A stretch of 64,000 nt of DNA from Clitoria ternatea (GCA_037962975.1 CM075671.1:39394501-39458500); one strand, 5' to 3'. Shown: positions 11,905-24,592, numbered from the stretch's first letter. Notes: generated by a model not told the origin, from the letters alone. A program made the numbers and translations.

Positions 11905-13774
11905 CTCGGTGTGATAAAGGTTTGATACGAAATAATTATTATGCCAATATGATATGCGATGATGTACAAGTTAATGCATCGATATATATTATTCAAACAA
12001 GTTGGTAAATGTGTCATTGAGCAGTACGAGTTTAATTGGAAATGGTTGTTATAATACTAAGGGAATTAAAAGCTGGTAGTAGCGGATGATTTGTATTAGA
12101 GATATAAGACGGGGCAATGCAAAGACAAAAATACATGAATAGTGGATTATGATATAAATAATATTTAAGGTAGTAGGTGTATATATATGAATATGTATAT
12201 ATGAGTAGATATTTAAAATGAAGGTGCCTTACAAAATTAAGATATGGTTGTGAATTGGAAATGACAGTTGCTCTAGTAGCCGTGAATAAATTAAAAGTTA
12301 CTTAAAGGTTGGGGTTTGACACTATATAGAGTTCAATGGCAAGGCAGCGATAATGTATATTAGTGTAGTTAAATAGAAAGAACCTATGGATAAATCTAAA
12401 GAAGAACAATTAAAACTAAACTTATAAGATTATCAGGATGTTACAAATTTTCTAATGCATAGTGGTACTTATAGTTAATTATCTTAATTTAACATGTTGG
12501 AGGATTAAGAGTCGAGTGGACAAAGGATGGGTAATGTGAGTTGACAATGTTTTGATAAGGTTATTTTAAGGAGGGGTGAGCCCTTATGCCCTCCTGTTTA
12601 GTTGGGATGGCGAGGAATGTTAGTTGTTTATTTCTAAATGTTAAATGGGATAGACAGGCATTGAGAAAATTACCGGAATAAGTAAATGGAGGGTAATGAT
12701 AGACTATTTTGGGTAAGTTTAAAGTCAGCAGTTATGTCTTAAACGTATTAATAGTGTTGGGTAAGGTGACAGATAATGTGATTGAAATGGTGATATGAAT
12801 AATTGGGAAAAAGGTAGTATATGAACGACAGACCGGCGAGGTGATGGGTCTACAGAACCATTATATAAGTGATAAGGAGGGTAATGAGTGATAGGTACTG
12901 ATCCGAATGATCGAGAATATATCCAGTGGGACAAATGATAAGAATGGTAAAGATTTATGCCTAGCTGTTTGGAATCTACACTAATATTAATGTTAGGACG
13001 GGATTGTAGTGGCTGGCCACCCTGGGTTCCTTCTAATATTAATTCATTATGGAATTACCAATAAGCTAAGGTATTATATGGTTGCCAGGTTGTATATGGG
13101 TTTGTGAGGTGAATAATTAGGTTGTACACTTGATTTTTACATAGCCTAAGTACGGAATGTTAGACTAATGAGACTAATCACCTCAAGTAGTTACACTCGT
13201 AGGCAAGGCCATGTGAAATTAGGAAGAGTATATTTTAGTGTACCATATGGAAATCGGGAAGGCAAGTATATCCTAGTACACCCTAGATGGGTGAGAGGTA
13301 GTGCAACGAAGTGTAAAATGTATAACTAGGTAATTGGTAGATGATAATAAATGAGATATGAATGTCATAATATAAGGATTATTATGAGGAATGAATGACG
13401 TGGAAATCGTGATGATAGATTAATAAAGCGGTAAACATTAAGTGCGTAAAGGAATTAGTGAAGCAATCTATGTAATACAAGTTGAGATAGGCTCCTGAGG
13501 GACTATGGTTAGTGAATAGGATGATATATGTACCATGAGTAAATCAAACCATTAAGTTGTACCCTCCTCGTGGTAATTAATAAGTTTGACAAGGTTAGGA
13601 TATGTGGCTGAGAGTATATCTATTGGAGGAGGTGCCATATATTGATCGAGGACTGCAAACGGGATAACCATATTGAATACAAGGTGATGCTAACAGGATG
13701 AATTGGCAACTTGATTGATGATTCCCTAAGCTATGGTGATTTCAAGGATGAAATCTATTTTAAGGAGGGGTGGA
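11905..13774 (+). mobile_element. Degenerate internal 3' end of chromovirus E
   Basis: No reading frame of useful length survives. The last 40 bases (about 13735-13774) read as the usual end of a Tekay/Del-type pol: a 'F-K-D-E-I' coding remnant followed by a purine-rich tract. A second similar tract lies at about 12565-12580, perhaps from an older duplicated 3' end. The upstream part of the element is replaced by F at 11904. Confidence 0.5.
13755..13774 (+). promoter_or_regulatory. Polypurine tract of E
   Basis: The tract ttttaaggaggggtgga lies immediately upstream of the TGTAACATCC start of the 3' LTR, the position and composition expected of a plus-strand primer. Confidence 0.7.
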
Positions 13775-16700
13775 TGTAACATCCTAGGTAAATTAACACT
13801 GGGAAAGTAAAATAAGTATTTGACTAAGTTTAAATTATGGGGAATAAGGACTTTGAAGGGAATATGTGATTTAACATGAATTTTAAGGAAATGGGAACTA
13901 GTGGCCTGACGTGTAGTGTAGCTAAGGCACGTAGCGTCAGGTAGGAATTTCAGAGCTGGAGCGTAGCGTGGCGTGGGCGCGTAGCGTCAGGGTGCAATTG
14001 GTGACCTGATACGTAGCGTCAGCATTGCAATCTGTTTTAAATAGGACATGTAAAAATATAAACGAGAAGCACCATTTCCTTTCCCTTTTCTTCCCCCCTA
14101 CGGTTTGTGACCAAGAAGTGCTTGAGATCCTAAATTGCTTGTATTTTGGACCATGGGAGTTAAGGTAAGTGCTTGGGAACCTTTAATTCCATGTTTTTCT
14201 TCTTCCACTCTTCTTCTTTTCTCTCTAATCATGAGTGCATGCTAATGGGAGGCTATGGTTTTGTGTTTTGTGGTGATAGGGAGTTTAAATACTATTCTTA
14301 GGTTGATGGGTATAGCGAAAAGTTGATAAATTTCTTATTCCGGCACTTGTAGATTCAGATTTGGGGATTAGAAGGTCGTTTGATGTTGTGGGTCTTGGAA
14401 ACAAAGATCATAAATAGAAGTGAGTTTTGATCGACTTTGAAGGAACCCAACAATTGATCGGAAGCCTTGGAAAGCTCATAATCGAGGTAAGGGGGTATGC
14501 TGGGTTAAGGTTAATGTAGAAATATAATTGTGCCAGCGGCGTATAGGAAAAAGATGTATGATAGCCACTTTTAATTATTTTGAATTAAATTGAATAAGCT
14601 ATGATGAATTGTGAAGTACATGAAATGGAAGTAAATAGGAATATTAAGAAGGAAGATTAACTAATAAGATTGATAAATGGCTAAGTGGTGAAGTCATGTT
14701 ATGTCCTTTAAAGGGGTAAAGGGTATATATATATATATATATCATATATATATATATATGATATAATGGGTTATAAAATAGAAAGTGAGTCTAAATGGGG
14801 TAGAGGCATTCATAAAAATGAATAAATGCAAGATGGGAGAATGTGAAACTAATAATGGGAATTAGGATGATTTGTAGTTGATAAGGCATAAATAACGTTA
14901 GTATGGGAGTGAGATCATATGGGAAAACGTGAACTTATAAGCTAAAATAAATAGTTTGATGAGAAAGTAATGTAGGTGGAGTCCATAATAAAATGGTGTA
15001 GTTGTAAGCTATAACAAATGCCACAAGTTAAAACTAAATTTAGAAGTGATGATAGGTTAAGTTAATGAACTGAGAAAGAACAAATGATATGTTATTAATA
15101 GTAATAAATATGATAATTATGATGGGAATGCATAACTGTATCAGCAAGAAAGAGAGATTTTGTAGATAGGTATGAGGTTATAAATTATATTAGATAAGCC
15201 TAATAGGAAGTTAATGAAAATGATGGTTATACCAGATCATTAATGATTAGATAGGGATGAAACATGTGACGAGGTTTAGATTGATATATGTTTAAGTGTA
15301 TGGTGGGTTACATGATTGGACTTTTTATGAACTATTAAGCACAATGGAATAATGTTAGTGATGACATGATTAACTATCGATGAATTGATGCTTGTAAATG
15401 ATATAAGGTATTGACAATGTACTGTGTGTATGTATGATGTGGTGTGATTATTAAATTGGCAAAATTATGTGAAATAGTAGCATTACTCATATGTATAACT
15501 GATGATTGAGATCGATGGTTATATTTGACTATTGTGGAGACGATGTTTGGTGATACATGATATTATATGTGGGCTGGGTCTGTGTGGCCGCCCTACGGAG
15601 CTATACTTCGGGCCTGGTCTGTGTGGCCGCCCTGGCGGTGATTCATTGGTTGGGTTGTGTGGCCACTCCGGATGATTGAGACTTGAGACGCCATTGAGCA
15701 GTGAGACTAAGGTAAGTGATTGGTTATGTGACTATGTGGTGGAGCGACCGACAGTATATGTTACCCTCATTTCCGGCTCCTGTGGTTTTTAGGTCTAGTT
15801 GAGCTACCCAGCGGTCAAGTAGGACCTAGTGGTTGAGAGGGAGTCAAGTAGGACTCGGTGAACCTAGCAAGGTTCACGAGGTGTCAAGTAGGACCCCCAG
15901 CTGAAGGTCGATCCTTTTAGTCTTCGGATACTGGGGCATCATATTATTTATGTGAGAGTCAGTTGTGTTATATACTCCCTGGCTTATTTATATGTTTATG
16001 ATGATGCTTGCATTATGAATTGATTGAGCTATTGAGATGTATGTGATGAATGATGTTGATTTATTTGATGAGAATGAATATAGTGGCTCGAGGCTAATAA
16101 GTATGTTGATTTATGTGTAATAGAGTTGAATAATGAATTAAAGAATAAATGACTGAGCATGTATGCCTGAATTTAAGTGATCATAGTATGTTTATAATGG
16201 TGTTAAGTTGGTAATTAATGTGATTGTGAAAGTATGATAACTGGAAGGGTGAGTAAAGGGATGATGGAAAAGGTAACTAATAATAATTGATGTTTATAAC
16301 TAGAGTGGTAGTTAGATTACACCTTTCCTAGTTTTGATGTTTATTTCTGTGTTAATTCTTAGTTCCAGTCACTCACCCCTTTCTGTTGTAATTTTAGTGA
16401 CTGGCAGTAGGTTGTTGATAGACACTGTAGAGGCAAACACTAAATAAGGCCAGGGCAAAGCGAAAGGCAGATAAAATTATGTATATATATGTGTGTCTTT
16501 ATATGTATATTTATTTATTGATTTACGAGAATGTAAGATTATGTTAATTTATTGGTGTAGTCTGTGCTAATTTAACTAGTATTTATAGGTGTGGTGGTAC
16601 CAAGTAGCTCGGAGCTACTTGGTGATTGATTGATTGCATATGTGTGATGCCAAAGTATTGGTTATGATGTATGATGATGTGAATGGTAGGTATTATGTGT

Positions 16701-17644
16701 GAATAGATATATGGCACGGATCCATTCCGTGATTACATGAAAATGACAGGTACTGCAGTGTGTGAGTGGCATGCTTGGTGAGTGTGATTGTGTCTTGATT
16801 TGATGAAGATAGGTGTTATGTATAATATTGGACTTAGTTTGTGACTTATGTTTGATTTATGTAAATACTGGAGCTGAGCCAAGATTATGTGTTTGATGAA
16901 TATCATGGGCAGGGTGTAATGCTCTAGTTTATATTTGTGAATTATGAATGATGTGAATCATATGAATTGCTTAGTGTATTGATGATTGAATGAAGTATGC
17001 ATATAGTGGAATAGGAAGGATTTATATGGAATTAAGGAACCCAATAGCTGATTTTAAGATCCGGCGAGTTTGGGACTCTCGAAAGGGACCAATAGGTTCC
17101 CTAGGTCATTTGGAAACTATGCATATAGGCCTTGGACCAATTAGGGTCCTTTTAGGTAGTTTGGTGCAAAGGTTTTACACATAATTGAGTTAAAATGCAT
17201 TTTGTGCATAACTCATGCATATGATGGAATTTTGGCAAACGGGTAGTGCCAACAGTTCCAGAATAGGGAAAATAGTTGGCCTGTAAAGTTTCATGGTAAT
17301 CAGACCTAAAACAGGCCAATTGGGTAGGTCGGAAGTTGGCTGAATAGCCTAAAAACAGCACCTGGTGCTGTTACTGATACGCTGACGCTAGACGTCAGCC
17401 TGACGCGTAGTATCAGGGCTGCATTCTTGGCCTCACGTGTAAGGCCCCTATTTTCAAATTTTAGGATTTTTCATTTTAAATGGTATTTTTGGGGTTCTCA
17501 AACACCATAAAAGTTGTATTTTGAATCCTTTTACAGAAAACAACTATTTTATAAATATTAACTAATTATTTATTTTATGACAAATTTATTGTAATTTTTA
17601 ATTAAACGCTTAAAAATAATGTAAAATAAACTAAGGACGTCACA
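13775..17644 (+). mobile_element. 3' LTR of Tekay/Del-like element E (about 3.9 kb)
   Basis: It starts TGTAACATCC after a polypurine tract and ends ggacgtcaca at 17644, directly next to Sirevirus-like gag/protease sequence (G). The length is 3870 bp with no credible gene. Notable contents are CGTAGCGTCAG-type repeats at 13905-14030 and 17375-17425, an AT dinucleotide tract near 14730, and a G+C-richer block at about 15580-15920 with repeated 'gtgtggccgccct' and 'gtcaagtaggac' words. The five bases after it, catcc, would be the target-site duplication; the partner is lost. Confidence 0.65.
14728..14762. repeat. AT dinucleotide tract (palindromic)
   Basis: Two runs of (TA)n meet around a central tcat/atga, so the tract is also self-complementary. 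It lies within the LTR of E; no function is inferred. Confidence 0.85.
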
Positions 17645-18317
17645 CATCCACTGTCCAAGTACCATTGGTGATGCCTTTCTTTGGCCTTTAAGGATATTTG
17701 TAATGGGAATTATCAATGCCTTTGGCACTCATATCCTTTTGGGTCTTATGTGGTTAGTTGTCTTGTTGTTGTTGTTCTTTCTTTTCAAACAGTCCTTGAT
17801 TACATGACCATGTTTCTTACAATAATTCTATTTTACTGTTTTACTTTTAGTTGAGATGAATAAAGGAGAAAGAGACTGTTTTGAGTCAACGGGTTCAACA
17901 AATCCTAGTCCAAGTCTATCATGGTTACTAGCAAGAATTCCCGAAAGCTTGTTTAAATTTTCCGTACCATTGACAAACTTGGCTAGGTCTTAAGTGAGAG
18001 AACTCACTTGTTTTTTCAAACCGTTGATCTCATCAGTCTAAGAACTACAACAGTCTTATCAGACTTTAAGCAAAGATATTTTTTTCTTAAGTTAGTGCAA
18101 TTCTTCTAACTGTATTCTCTCTTTTTCTTTCATTTCCTCTTGATTACTTTGACCAAGATCTTCTTTTAACTGAGAGATCTTGTTCTCATATATAGTAATC
18201 ATCTCAGCTTGTTTCTTTTTCAAAATCTTATAGTTTTTCAAAAGAGTTGAAAAAACTTTAAACAAAATTTCATAATTTTCTTTGAGTTTAGATAAACTTA
18301 TTTCTTCAAACTCTTTA
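17645..18317 (-). pseudogene. G gag tail to start of protease, broken
   Basis: On the minus strand the sequence is Lys/Glu-rich and coiled-coil-like ('FKVFSTLLKNYKILKKK', about 18270-18220), as in the long Sirevirus gag. It ends with 'HHQWYLDSG' at about 17670-17645, which is the DSG active-site start of copia protease. The sequence stops immediately after this motif, where the LTR of E begins. Many stops are present. Confidence 0.65.
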
Positions 18318-18665
18318 CACTAGTAGAAAAATGGATATAATCATGGTTAAAATTGGCCTTTGATCACAGTTAATGAACCGTGGTTGTTGCAGCCGTGATA
18401 GTAGATGAGGATGATAGTAGATGAGGTACTTTAATCATGGTTGACAACCGTGGTTGTAAATCTTATTTAGTCATGGTTGTTTGTAACTGTGATTAAATAA
18501 GAACCTATTTAATCACGGTTGCCAACCATAACCGTGATTACAAGTGGTCATAAAACGTACATTTACAGACTATTTATAATCACTGTTATGGTAGCAACCG
18601 TGAATAAATATGGTCTATAATCACGGTTATAGTAATAACCGTGATTAAATATTGAGTTTTTTTTT
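18318..18665. repeat. Subterminal repeats of CACTA2, left end
   Basis: Repeated copies of AATCACGGTT and its complement AACCGTGATT occur in both orientations, for example around 18430-18455, 18515-18540 and 18600-18650. They alternate to give local hairpins. Subterminal repeats of this kind are the binding sites of TNPA-type proteins in En/Spm. Confidence 0.8.
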
Positions 18666-18889
18666 AATGTGGGCTCTGTTTTATTGTTTCTCAAACCTGT
18701 AATCAAACAACCAGCACAATATACAGTATATCCCAGCATATCCAGCACCAATATATGAAAAAAATGGTATATATATATAACATTAATTTGGTATTAATTC
18801 ATAATAACCTAGAAAATGAAACTATATACAATTGAGATGAATGTAACCTAATAAAATCTAAACCCTAAATCCTACACTAATAGAGTTAG

Positions 18890-20005
18890 ATATACATCAA
18901 TGTCGTTCCCCGGTTGTCACGGACCAGAAATCATCATTGATAACATAACGTATTTCCATTTCATGCATAGCCATGGCGGCAAGTTATAAACGAACAACAA
19001 AGCAGGCCACGAACTATGGCTTGTGCTCAGGTTCCCAAACGGGTTCATGTCGTCTGTGGCTAGTGTAAGCCTAACATTTCTTGGTTCATGGGTAAAATCC
19101 AGAAAAGTCGTATCCAATTTCTTCCACTACGATCCATTGGTCGGATGCCTAAGTAGTCCGTCAACAACCTTTTCATCAACATGCCATCTCATAAGTTTTG
19201 CATCATCTACATTGGCAAATAGACGCTTTAGTCTTGGAACTATAGGTAGATACCATAACATCTTTGCAGCAGACCCTTTAGTACAGACCTCATCAAAATC
19301 AGCCTCTTTCTTTTTATACTGTGACACCCCACACCTAGGACATTGATGTAGCATTTCATACTCACCTCGAAATAATACACAATCATTTAGGCGTGCATGT
19401 ATTTTCTCATACTCTAAACCCATATGACACAACACCTTTTTGGCCTCATAGTTACGATTCGGTAAGGTGTTTCCAGCTGGGAGCATTTCTTTCAACAACT
19501 TCAGTAAGTTAGTGAAACTTTTATCCGTCCACCTGTTTATGGCCTTCAAATTAAACAATCGCAAAACTCCTGATAACTTTATGAAATTGACGTAGTTTTG
19601 ATACAATGGTTGCTCAGAATCCTCACACAGAGTCGTATGTACATGAGCTTTCTTAAAACCTTCCACCCCCACATCACGGATCATATCCTCAAGTCGGTCA
19701 TCCATGTCGACATCGGTGTCATGCATCGAGCTTCGGTTTTCAGTTTGAGAGCTGGAACTTGGCACCACCACATCTTCACTGTGCCATATCCAACGGGTAT
19801 AACTACGAAGAAATCCATCACACAATAGATGTTGTCGCACCTCTTCCAAGTATAGCTGACGCAGGTTCAAGCATTTAACAACACAAGGGCAAAAATACCT
19901 TCTATTCACCTCCTCAACATTCCTCGCTACGAATTCTATAAATAATTCAACTCCACCCTCGTACTCTAGACTTATACGTGATGCAGTTATCCAACTTCGA
20001 TCCAT
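18890..20005 (-). pseudogene. N-terminal tnp2-type transposase remnant of CACTA2
   Basis: The ORF at 20005-19127 is open for 292 codons. It starts with Met-Asp-Arg-Ser-Trp, the conserved start of the transposase-associated domain (PF13963-like), so the start choice is firm. A C-x2-C pair is seen in 'HQCPRCGVS'. After a TAG (19129-19127, one transition from Gln), homology continues in other frames to about 18890, including 'EPRNVRLTLATD', 'NPFGN' and 'NLPPWLCMK', typical of Transposase_21. The catalytic remainder is deleted relative to CACTA1. The product, if made, would be an N-terminal fragment without the core. About 18665-18890 is AT-rich with no gene. Confidence 0.85.
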
Positions 20006-20063
20006 ACCAACTATTTACAAGGTGTTATGATCAATCTCACTTTTCTTACAAAGGTGGTGGTCC

Positions 20064-20315
20064 TAGGATGACAATTGTTTTTATACGTCATTGATATATA
20101 CAAGTTAGGAGTTATTTTAAAATTTGATCAAATTTCGGCAGCATTTTGCATTGGTCTCTAAGTACACAAATGAGAGTGGTCAAATCAAATTTAACCACAA
20201 CCAAATATACACCCGGAGAACAACACAAAATGCAAGTTACCGAAACTTTATCAAATTTTAAAATAACTCCTAACTTGTACATACCAACGGCGTATAAAAA
20301 CAATTGTTCATCCTA
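20064..20315. repeat. 252-bp foldback palindrome (MITE-like) upstream of transposase
   Basis: The left half begins TAGGATGACAATTGTTTTTA and the right half ends with its near-complement, aaaaacaattgttcatccta. Similarity of the arms continues inward through gttaggagttattttaaaat to the very centre near 20185. The whole unit is therefore one imperfect inverted repeat. The same unit, truncated, is at 2879-3102 in CACTA1, so it was part of the family before these copies moved. I see no clear target-site duplication. Confidence 0.75.
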
Positions 20316-21057
20316 AACTCTCCAAATGGACAATTCAAGATTCAATACAAACGATGAAATTAATTAATTTAATGACCATTTGTGTCGAATCTCAAACGGG
20401 AAACTACGGTTCCCTCATGCAAAGTACCAAGTTTTCTAAGTTATCACCTTGAGTTATTCTCCCTATGAGTAAAAATAACATCAATAAAAGAATAAACTAG
20501 AGTTTTACATTCTAACAAAACATCAATAAAATAAGATTTAATTCAGCAAGACTTGTTCAAAAAGTTTGCCACTCACTTGTAGTATTTTATATCCAAATGA
20601 GTTAGCAAGATTAAAAAACACTTTGCAATCTATAACTCAATTGATTAAATAAAAAAATATTTGATTCCTAAAACAACCATTAAGAAAATAAGAAAATTGT
20701 GTGGTCATTACTTTGATGTCATGTATGCTATTATTGTGTTTGGTCACTATTGTCCTAATCACTTTTGTTAGCTTATCTTCTTCCTAATAAAGCAAGTTAT
20801 GTAGGTTGTCTCAAATAAATAAATATCGTGGTCTTGGTGGCAAGGGAGCATATTAACTAAGAGGTCATAAGCAAAACATGGTAATGTTATATTAAATAAA
20901 GACAAATTCAATTACTTAATTAGTATTCCAAAATCAAATAAAGTATATTATTCATATGATTTTTCTTACATAGTGGTGATCAAATTGACAAAAATTGAGA
21001 GAAAGTGAAAATGAACTTTTCCCAATGACAACACGTAGTATATGACAATGGGGGTTC
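20316..21057. other. CACTA2 5' region, no gene seen
   Basis: AT-rich DNA between the foldback repeat and the tandem duplication. It presumably includes the promoter and leader of the transposase gene on the minus strand, but I recognise no specific element. Confidence 0.5.
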
Positions 21058-21361
21058 AGGGAAGAGGGAACCTACCTAAATGAAGAAACAGAAGGGCACG
21101 ACGCTCAGGGAACCACCAACGTATGTGCTCTGCACAGCTAAACAGAAAAATAGAATGTCATGACAAAGGCACAATGCAGCATATAGGGAAAAGATAGAGG
21201 AAGAAAACACTTAGGGAAGAGGGAACCTACCTGAATGAAGAAATAGAGAAGGGCACAACCCTCAGGGAACGACCAACGTATATGCTCTGCATAGCTAAAG
21301 GGAACGTCATGACAAAGGCACAATGCAGCATATTAAGAAAAAGATAAAGGAAGAAAACACT
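21058..21361. repeat. Two-copy tandem duplication (about 155 and 149 bp)
   Basis: The first unit (21058-21212) and second unit (21213-21361) both begin agggaagagggaacctacct and both contain catgacaaaggcacaatgca and gaagaaaacactta. Small indels separate them. A third partial start (cctgaatgag) follows. The duplication lies near the right end of CACTA2. Confidence 0.8.
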
Positions 21362-21524
21362 TACCTGAATGAGACGATGACAAGAAGAGGAAAAATGAGG
21401 AAGGGAACCAGCAAGAATATGAAAGCAAGCACAGAGAGGTCGAGGATAAGCAGTGAAAGACTAGCGTGAAAGAAGGAGAAGGAGAAAAAAGGCTAAAGGC
21501 GTGGCTTTTAAAGTTTCTGAAAAC

Positions 21525-21887
21525 ATACATAATCACGGATCCCATGTGCAACTGTGATTATATTCTAAATATAATCATGGTTACATAATAACCCTGATTA
21601 AATATTAACCCTATCACCACAGATAACATCATAACCGTGATTGTATCCATCAATATATAATCACGGTTGTGGAGTCAACTATGGTTATATAGCCCCCTAC
21701 GAATAAACCCTGAATGATGTTATCTGTGATTATAGTGTTTCCCCTGAACCTACAATCACGGTTGTTCGCCAACTGTGATTATATAGTTACCTTATAATTT
21801 CAAAAATGCCATCGTGCATTCTTTTATCACTGATCCACTCTAACCTGTGATTATATCCTGTTGTTATTTCAACTTTTTCCACTAGTG
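21525..21887. repeat. Subterminal repeats of CACTA2, right end
   Basis: Copies of AATCACGGTT/AACCGTGATT-type words in both orientations (for example around 21530-21560, 21610-21700 and 21755-21785) mirror the left subterminal region and run up to the terminal CACTAGTGG. Confidence 0.75.
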
Positions 21888-22471
21888 TTAGTGTTTGAAT
21901 CACTAGTACTAGTCTCAGAGTCTGAGACTATATTGGCCATCATAAAAAGTTAGGCATACTCTGTTTCTTCTTCAGACTCACTTGAGCTACTTGAGCTTTC
22001 ATCATCCCAAGTAATAAGTCATTTTTGCTTCTTGAAGAAGTTCTTATTGTCCTTTCTGTCCTTTTTGTCTTTGTTGAGTAAAGGACATTCTACTTTTATA
22101 TGTTCAGGTTTTCCATAGTTGAAACATTCCAAAGAGGATTTATTAAATTTAGATTTAAAGTGAGACTTACCTCTTGAATCTTTCTTCTGGAACTTTTTAG
22201 GTCTGGTCTTTTTCTTCTTTGGCAGCCTATGGATTCTCTTGGTCACAAGGGCTAGCTCCTCGTCAGTATCTTTACTACATCCTTTAGACTCAGTCTAAAC
22301 TTTAAGAGTCGGCAACTTTTAGGGCCTTATACTTCTTACTCGAGTGAGCAGACTTCAAGGCAATGTTCTTGGAGGAGGAAGGTTTGTTGACTTCCTTTTA
22401 TTTCAACTTTATTTCATGAACCCTTAAGACTCGAAGGAGTTCATTGATGTTGAAGGTACTAAGGTCTCTTG
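21888..22471 (-). pseudogene. G gag middle segment with zinc knuckle, broken
   Basis: The reading frame at 22246-22019 is Lys-rich and contains C-F-N-Y-x4-H-x4-C (about 22125-22085). This is a nucleocapsid CCHC zinc knuckle whose second Cys has become Tyr. Upstream (22471-22398) 'DLSTFNINELLRVLRVHEIKLK' resembles the Sirevirus gag region that follows the segment at 29459. Downstream (to 21888) the Ser/Glu-rich tail continues. A TSD with insertion D lies at 22467-22471. Confidence 0.7.
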
Positions 22472-22924
22472 TGTAACACCCTTGGCTAACTAAGATAATC
22501 TCTTCCATTAGATTATCTCGATTAATTGAGAGGCTACTAATTTTAAGAAAAGTGTGGAAGTTTTTTTTGTACACAATAACACATAGTGGAAATAAAGCAT
22601 AACATATATACACAAAGTGCTATATATACACCCAGTGGTCTCATCAGATCTGTACAACTAAAACAAAAGAGGGGCACACAGGCACCCTATACACAACATC
22701 ATTACAAAATGTCAAAATAATATAAACTAACCCTAACCACTAGTCTCAGTCTCTTGTGAAGCCCTCGCCCGACCAAGGGGACTCTGGCTGAGCTGAAGTG
22801 GATATGATCTGAGTTAGGTCGGGCTAGTGAAATTGTTCTGTAGAATCAGGGCTAGACGACTACTGATCGGTGGGTGGTCGGATCTGTTCATACGAATGAC
22901 TGGTGTAAACCTCATAGGCCTCGA

Positions 22925-23375
22925 TTAGAAGACTTTAAGCCTCTGCTGACATATGCTCATAAATCTTTGTCTCTCCATATCTGAAGCTCCTGAATATATG
23001 GCAAAGAAATCCACTCGAACGATCCTATCAACGTCATTCCAGATAACACTCCATCGGGGACATGATGAAGACTCCAATTCATACTTCCAATAGACCTCAT
23101 GGTGCGTGGGGTAATGGAGGCCGAGAAGGGAAGAACTGCTAAGGTGCAACTGGAGAGATAACTGGGTCCACTAGATCTACGAGTAACAGCTCCATCGGCA
23201 TGTTGAAGGGAATCTCCTCTAGGTTCTCATGACCTACCTGGTCCTCCTGACAAATTACACTCCTAGTACGGTACCCGTGCCTGGCCGGAGGTCTGGGAAA
23301 ATAGCTGTAAAGGTAGGTCTTTGCCTCCTCACAATCGAGGAGGGTCATTTTTAACACTTGCCCCATACAGTTCAA
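22925..23375 (-). other. Two overlapping unrecognised ORFs in D
   Basis: ORFs of 78 codons (23375-23139) and 74 codons (23149-22925) overlap by 11 bases in different frames and could be one frameshifted reading frame of about 150 codons. Composition is protein-like (mixed charged and aromatic residues, no low complexity), but I do not recognise a family and see no promoter. They may be chance ORFs of the LTR. Confidence 0.25.
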
Positions 23376-24592
23376 TCAATTACAATTAACACTTATGACT
23401 CTCTTTGGGTTCCCTAGTATATACTCTAAGTTATTTCACCACTCTTGTTCCTGACGGACCATTCCCATTTCCCATTAATCCCCTAGAATCACTAAGGCTC
23501 GCACAATCATAAATAAGTATTAAGTGGTCACGATCTCAACATAATGATGCAATGCATGAATTTCATTTTTTAACTAGTATAGTTAATCAGTATGATTCAT
23601 GAAACCCCATCAATTGCAACACATCATCTACCAAGTCCCGCCTTATCCTTTTGTTACTAGAGCGACCGAAGCTCGCCTCTTTCTATTTTCAAAAAGGGTA
23701 AGGACTCACGGTCCCTTCAACAATGGATCCAAAACATATCTCATTAGAACGGGCACTACACGGCCATAGAAACCCCCACCTCTCATCAAAGTATACCAGA
23801 GTTTGCCACAGGTTATCCGGATTTGGGCACGAATCTGAGCCATTGGAGGTCTGCCCACAGTATACTCCCTAGACCATCATCGGGGAATCAAGGCACAATT
23901 GTTTCTTCAGTGTACCCATCACTGTATGCTTTAGGGAGTTACTCAAACATCCACCCTTATCCCCCAGGTATGATGTATGGCTCAACTACTCATCTATCAT
24001 TGGTTGGTCCTCGGTAGGGTTCCTTTAATGACTTATTTTCATTCCTAACATCGGATTCTTTTTCTTTGTATTAAATATTGTTTAATTCTTTCCTTTCTTT
24101 AGTGAAAATTTGCAATGATTTTTCTAACTCTTAGGATGAAATGAGATTCCACAATTTCCAGAGATCATGAGGTATCCCGGCGCTACGACGCCTATCAATT
24201 ATCCTTGGATCCATATTCATATACTTTCACAGTCAATCATTTTGGGACCCTGTCGATACCACCCTCCATATTCATATGTCTTAATCAGGAACTCTTCTAA
24301 TTCGGTCATCCATACATTATATACAATATTTATTAACAGCATACACTTATGAGATATTTCACTTAAGCTCATACATTCATCAACATATCACGTTAACAAT
24401 TATTTAGTGACACCACAATATCCCCAACAATCACATGACTCTAGTCAGTATTCATGGGCGCTATGTAAATAACATATTTATTAGTATTAAATTCAACATG
24501 CTAATTGTACGCCGTGTTGCCCCTAAACCTTTTTGAATGATACATCTGGTTAGGTTGTTTTATGAAGTAATTAGGTTTACGGGTACTATTAA

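Larger units (their letters stand above)
18318..21887 (-). mobile_element. CACTA2, complete non-autonomous CACTA element
   Basis: The left end is CACTAGTAGAAAAATGG and the right end, read inward on the other strand, is CACTAGTGGAAAAAG. These give terminal inverted repeats of about 13 bp with one mismatch. It is flanked by the 3-bp target-site duplication tta (18315-18317 and 21888-21890), the length expected for CACTA elements. It is 3570 bp long, keeping only the N-terminal transposase region plus subterminal repeats, and is a deletion derivative of the CACTA1 family. It is inserted in gag of G. Confidence 0.9.

Noticed and set aside
19023..19828. Plus-strand ORFs opposite the CACTA2 transposase
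   Set aside because: They are antisense shadows of the 292-codon transposase ORF; the minus-strand reading has the family motifs.
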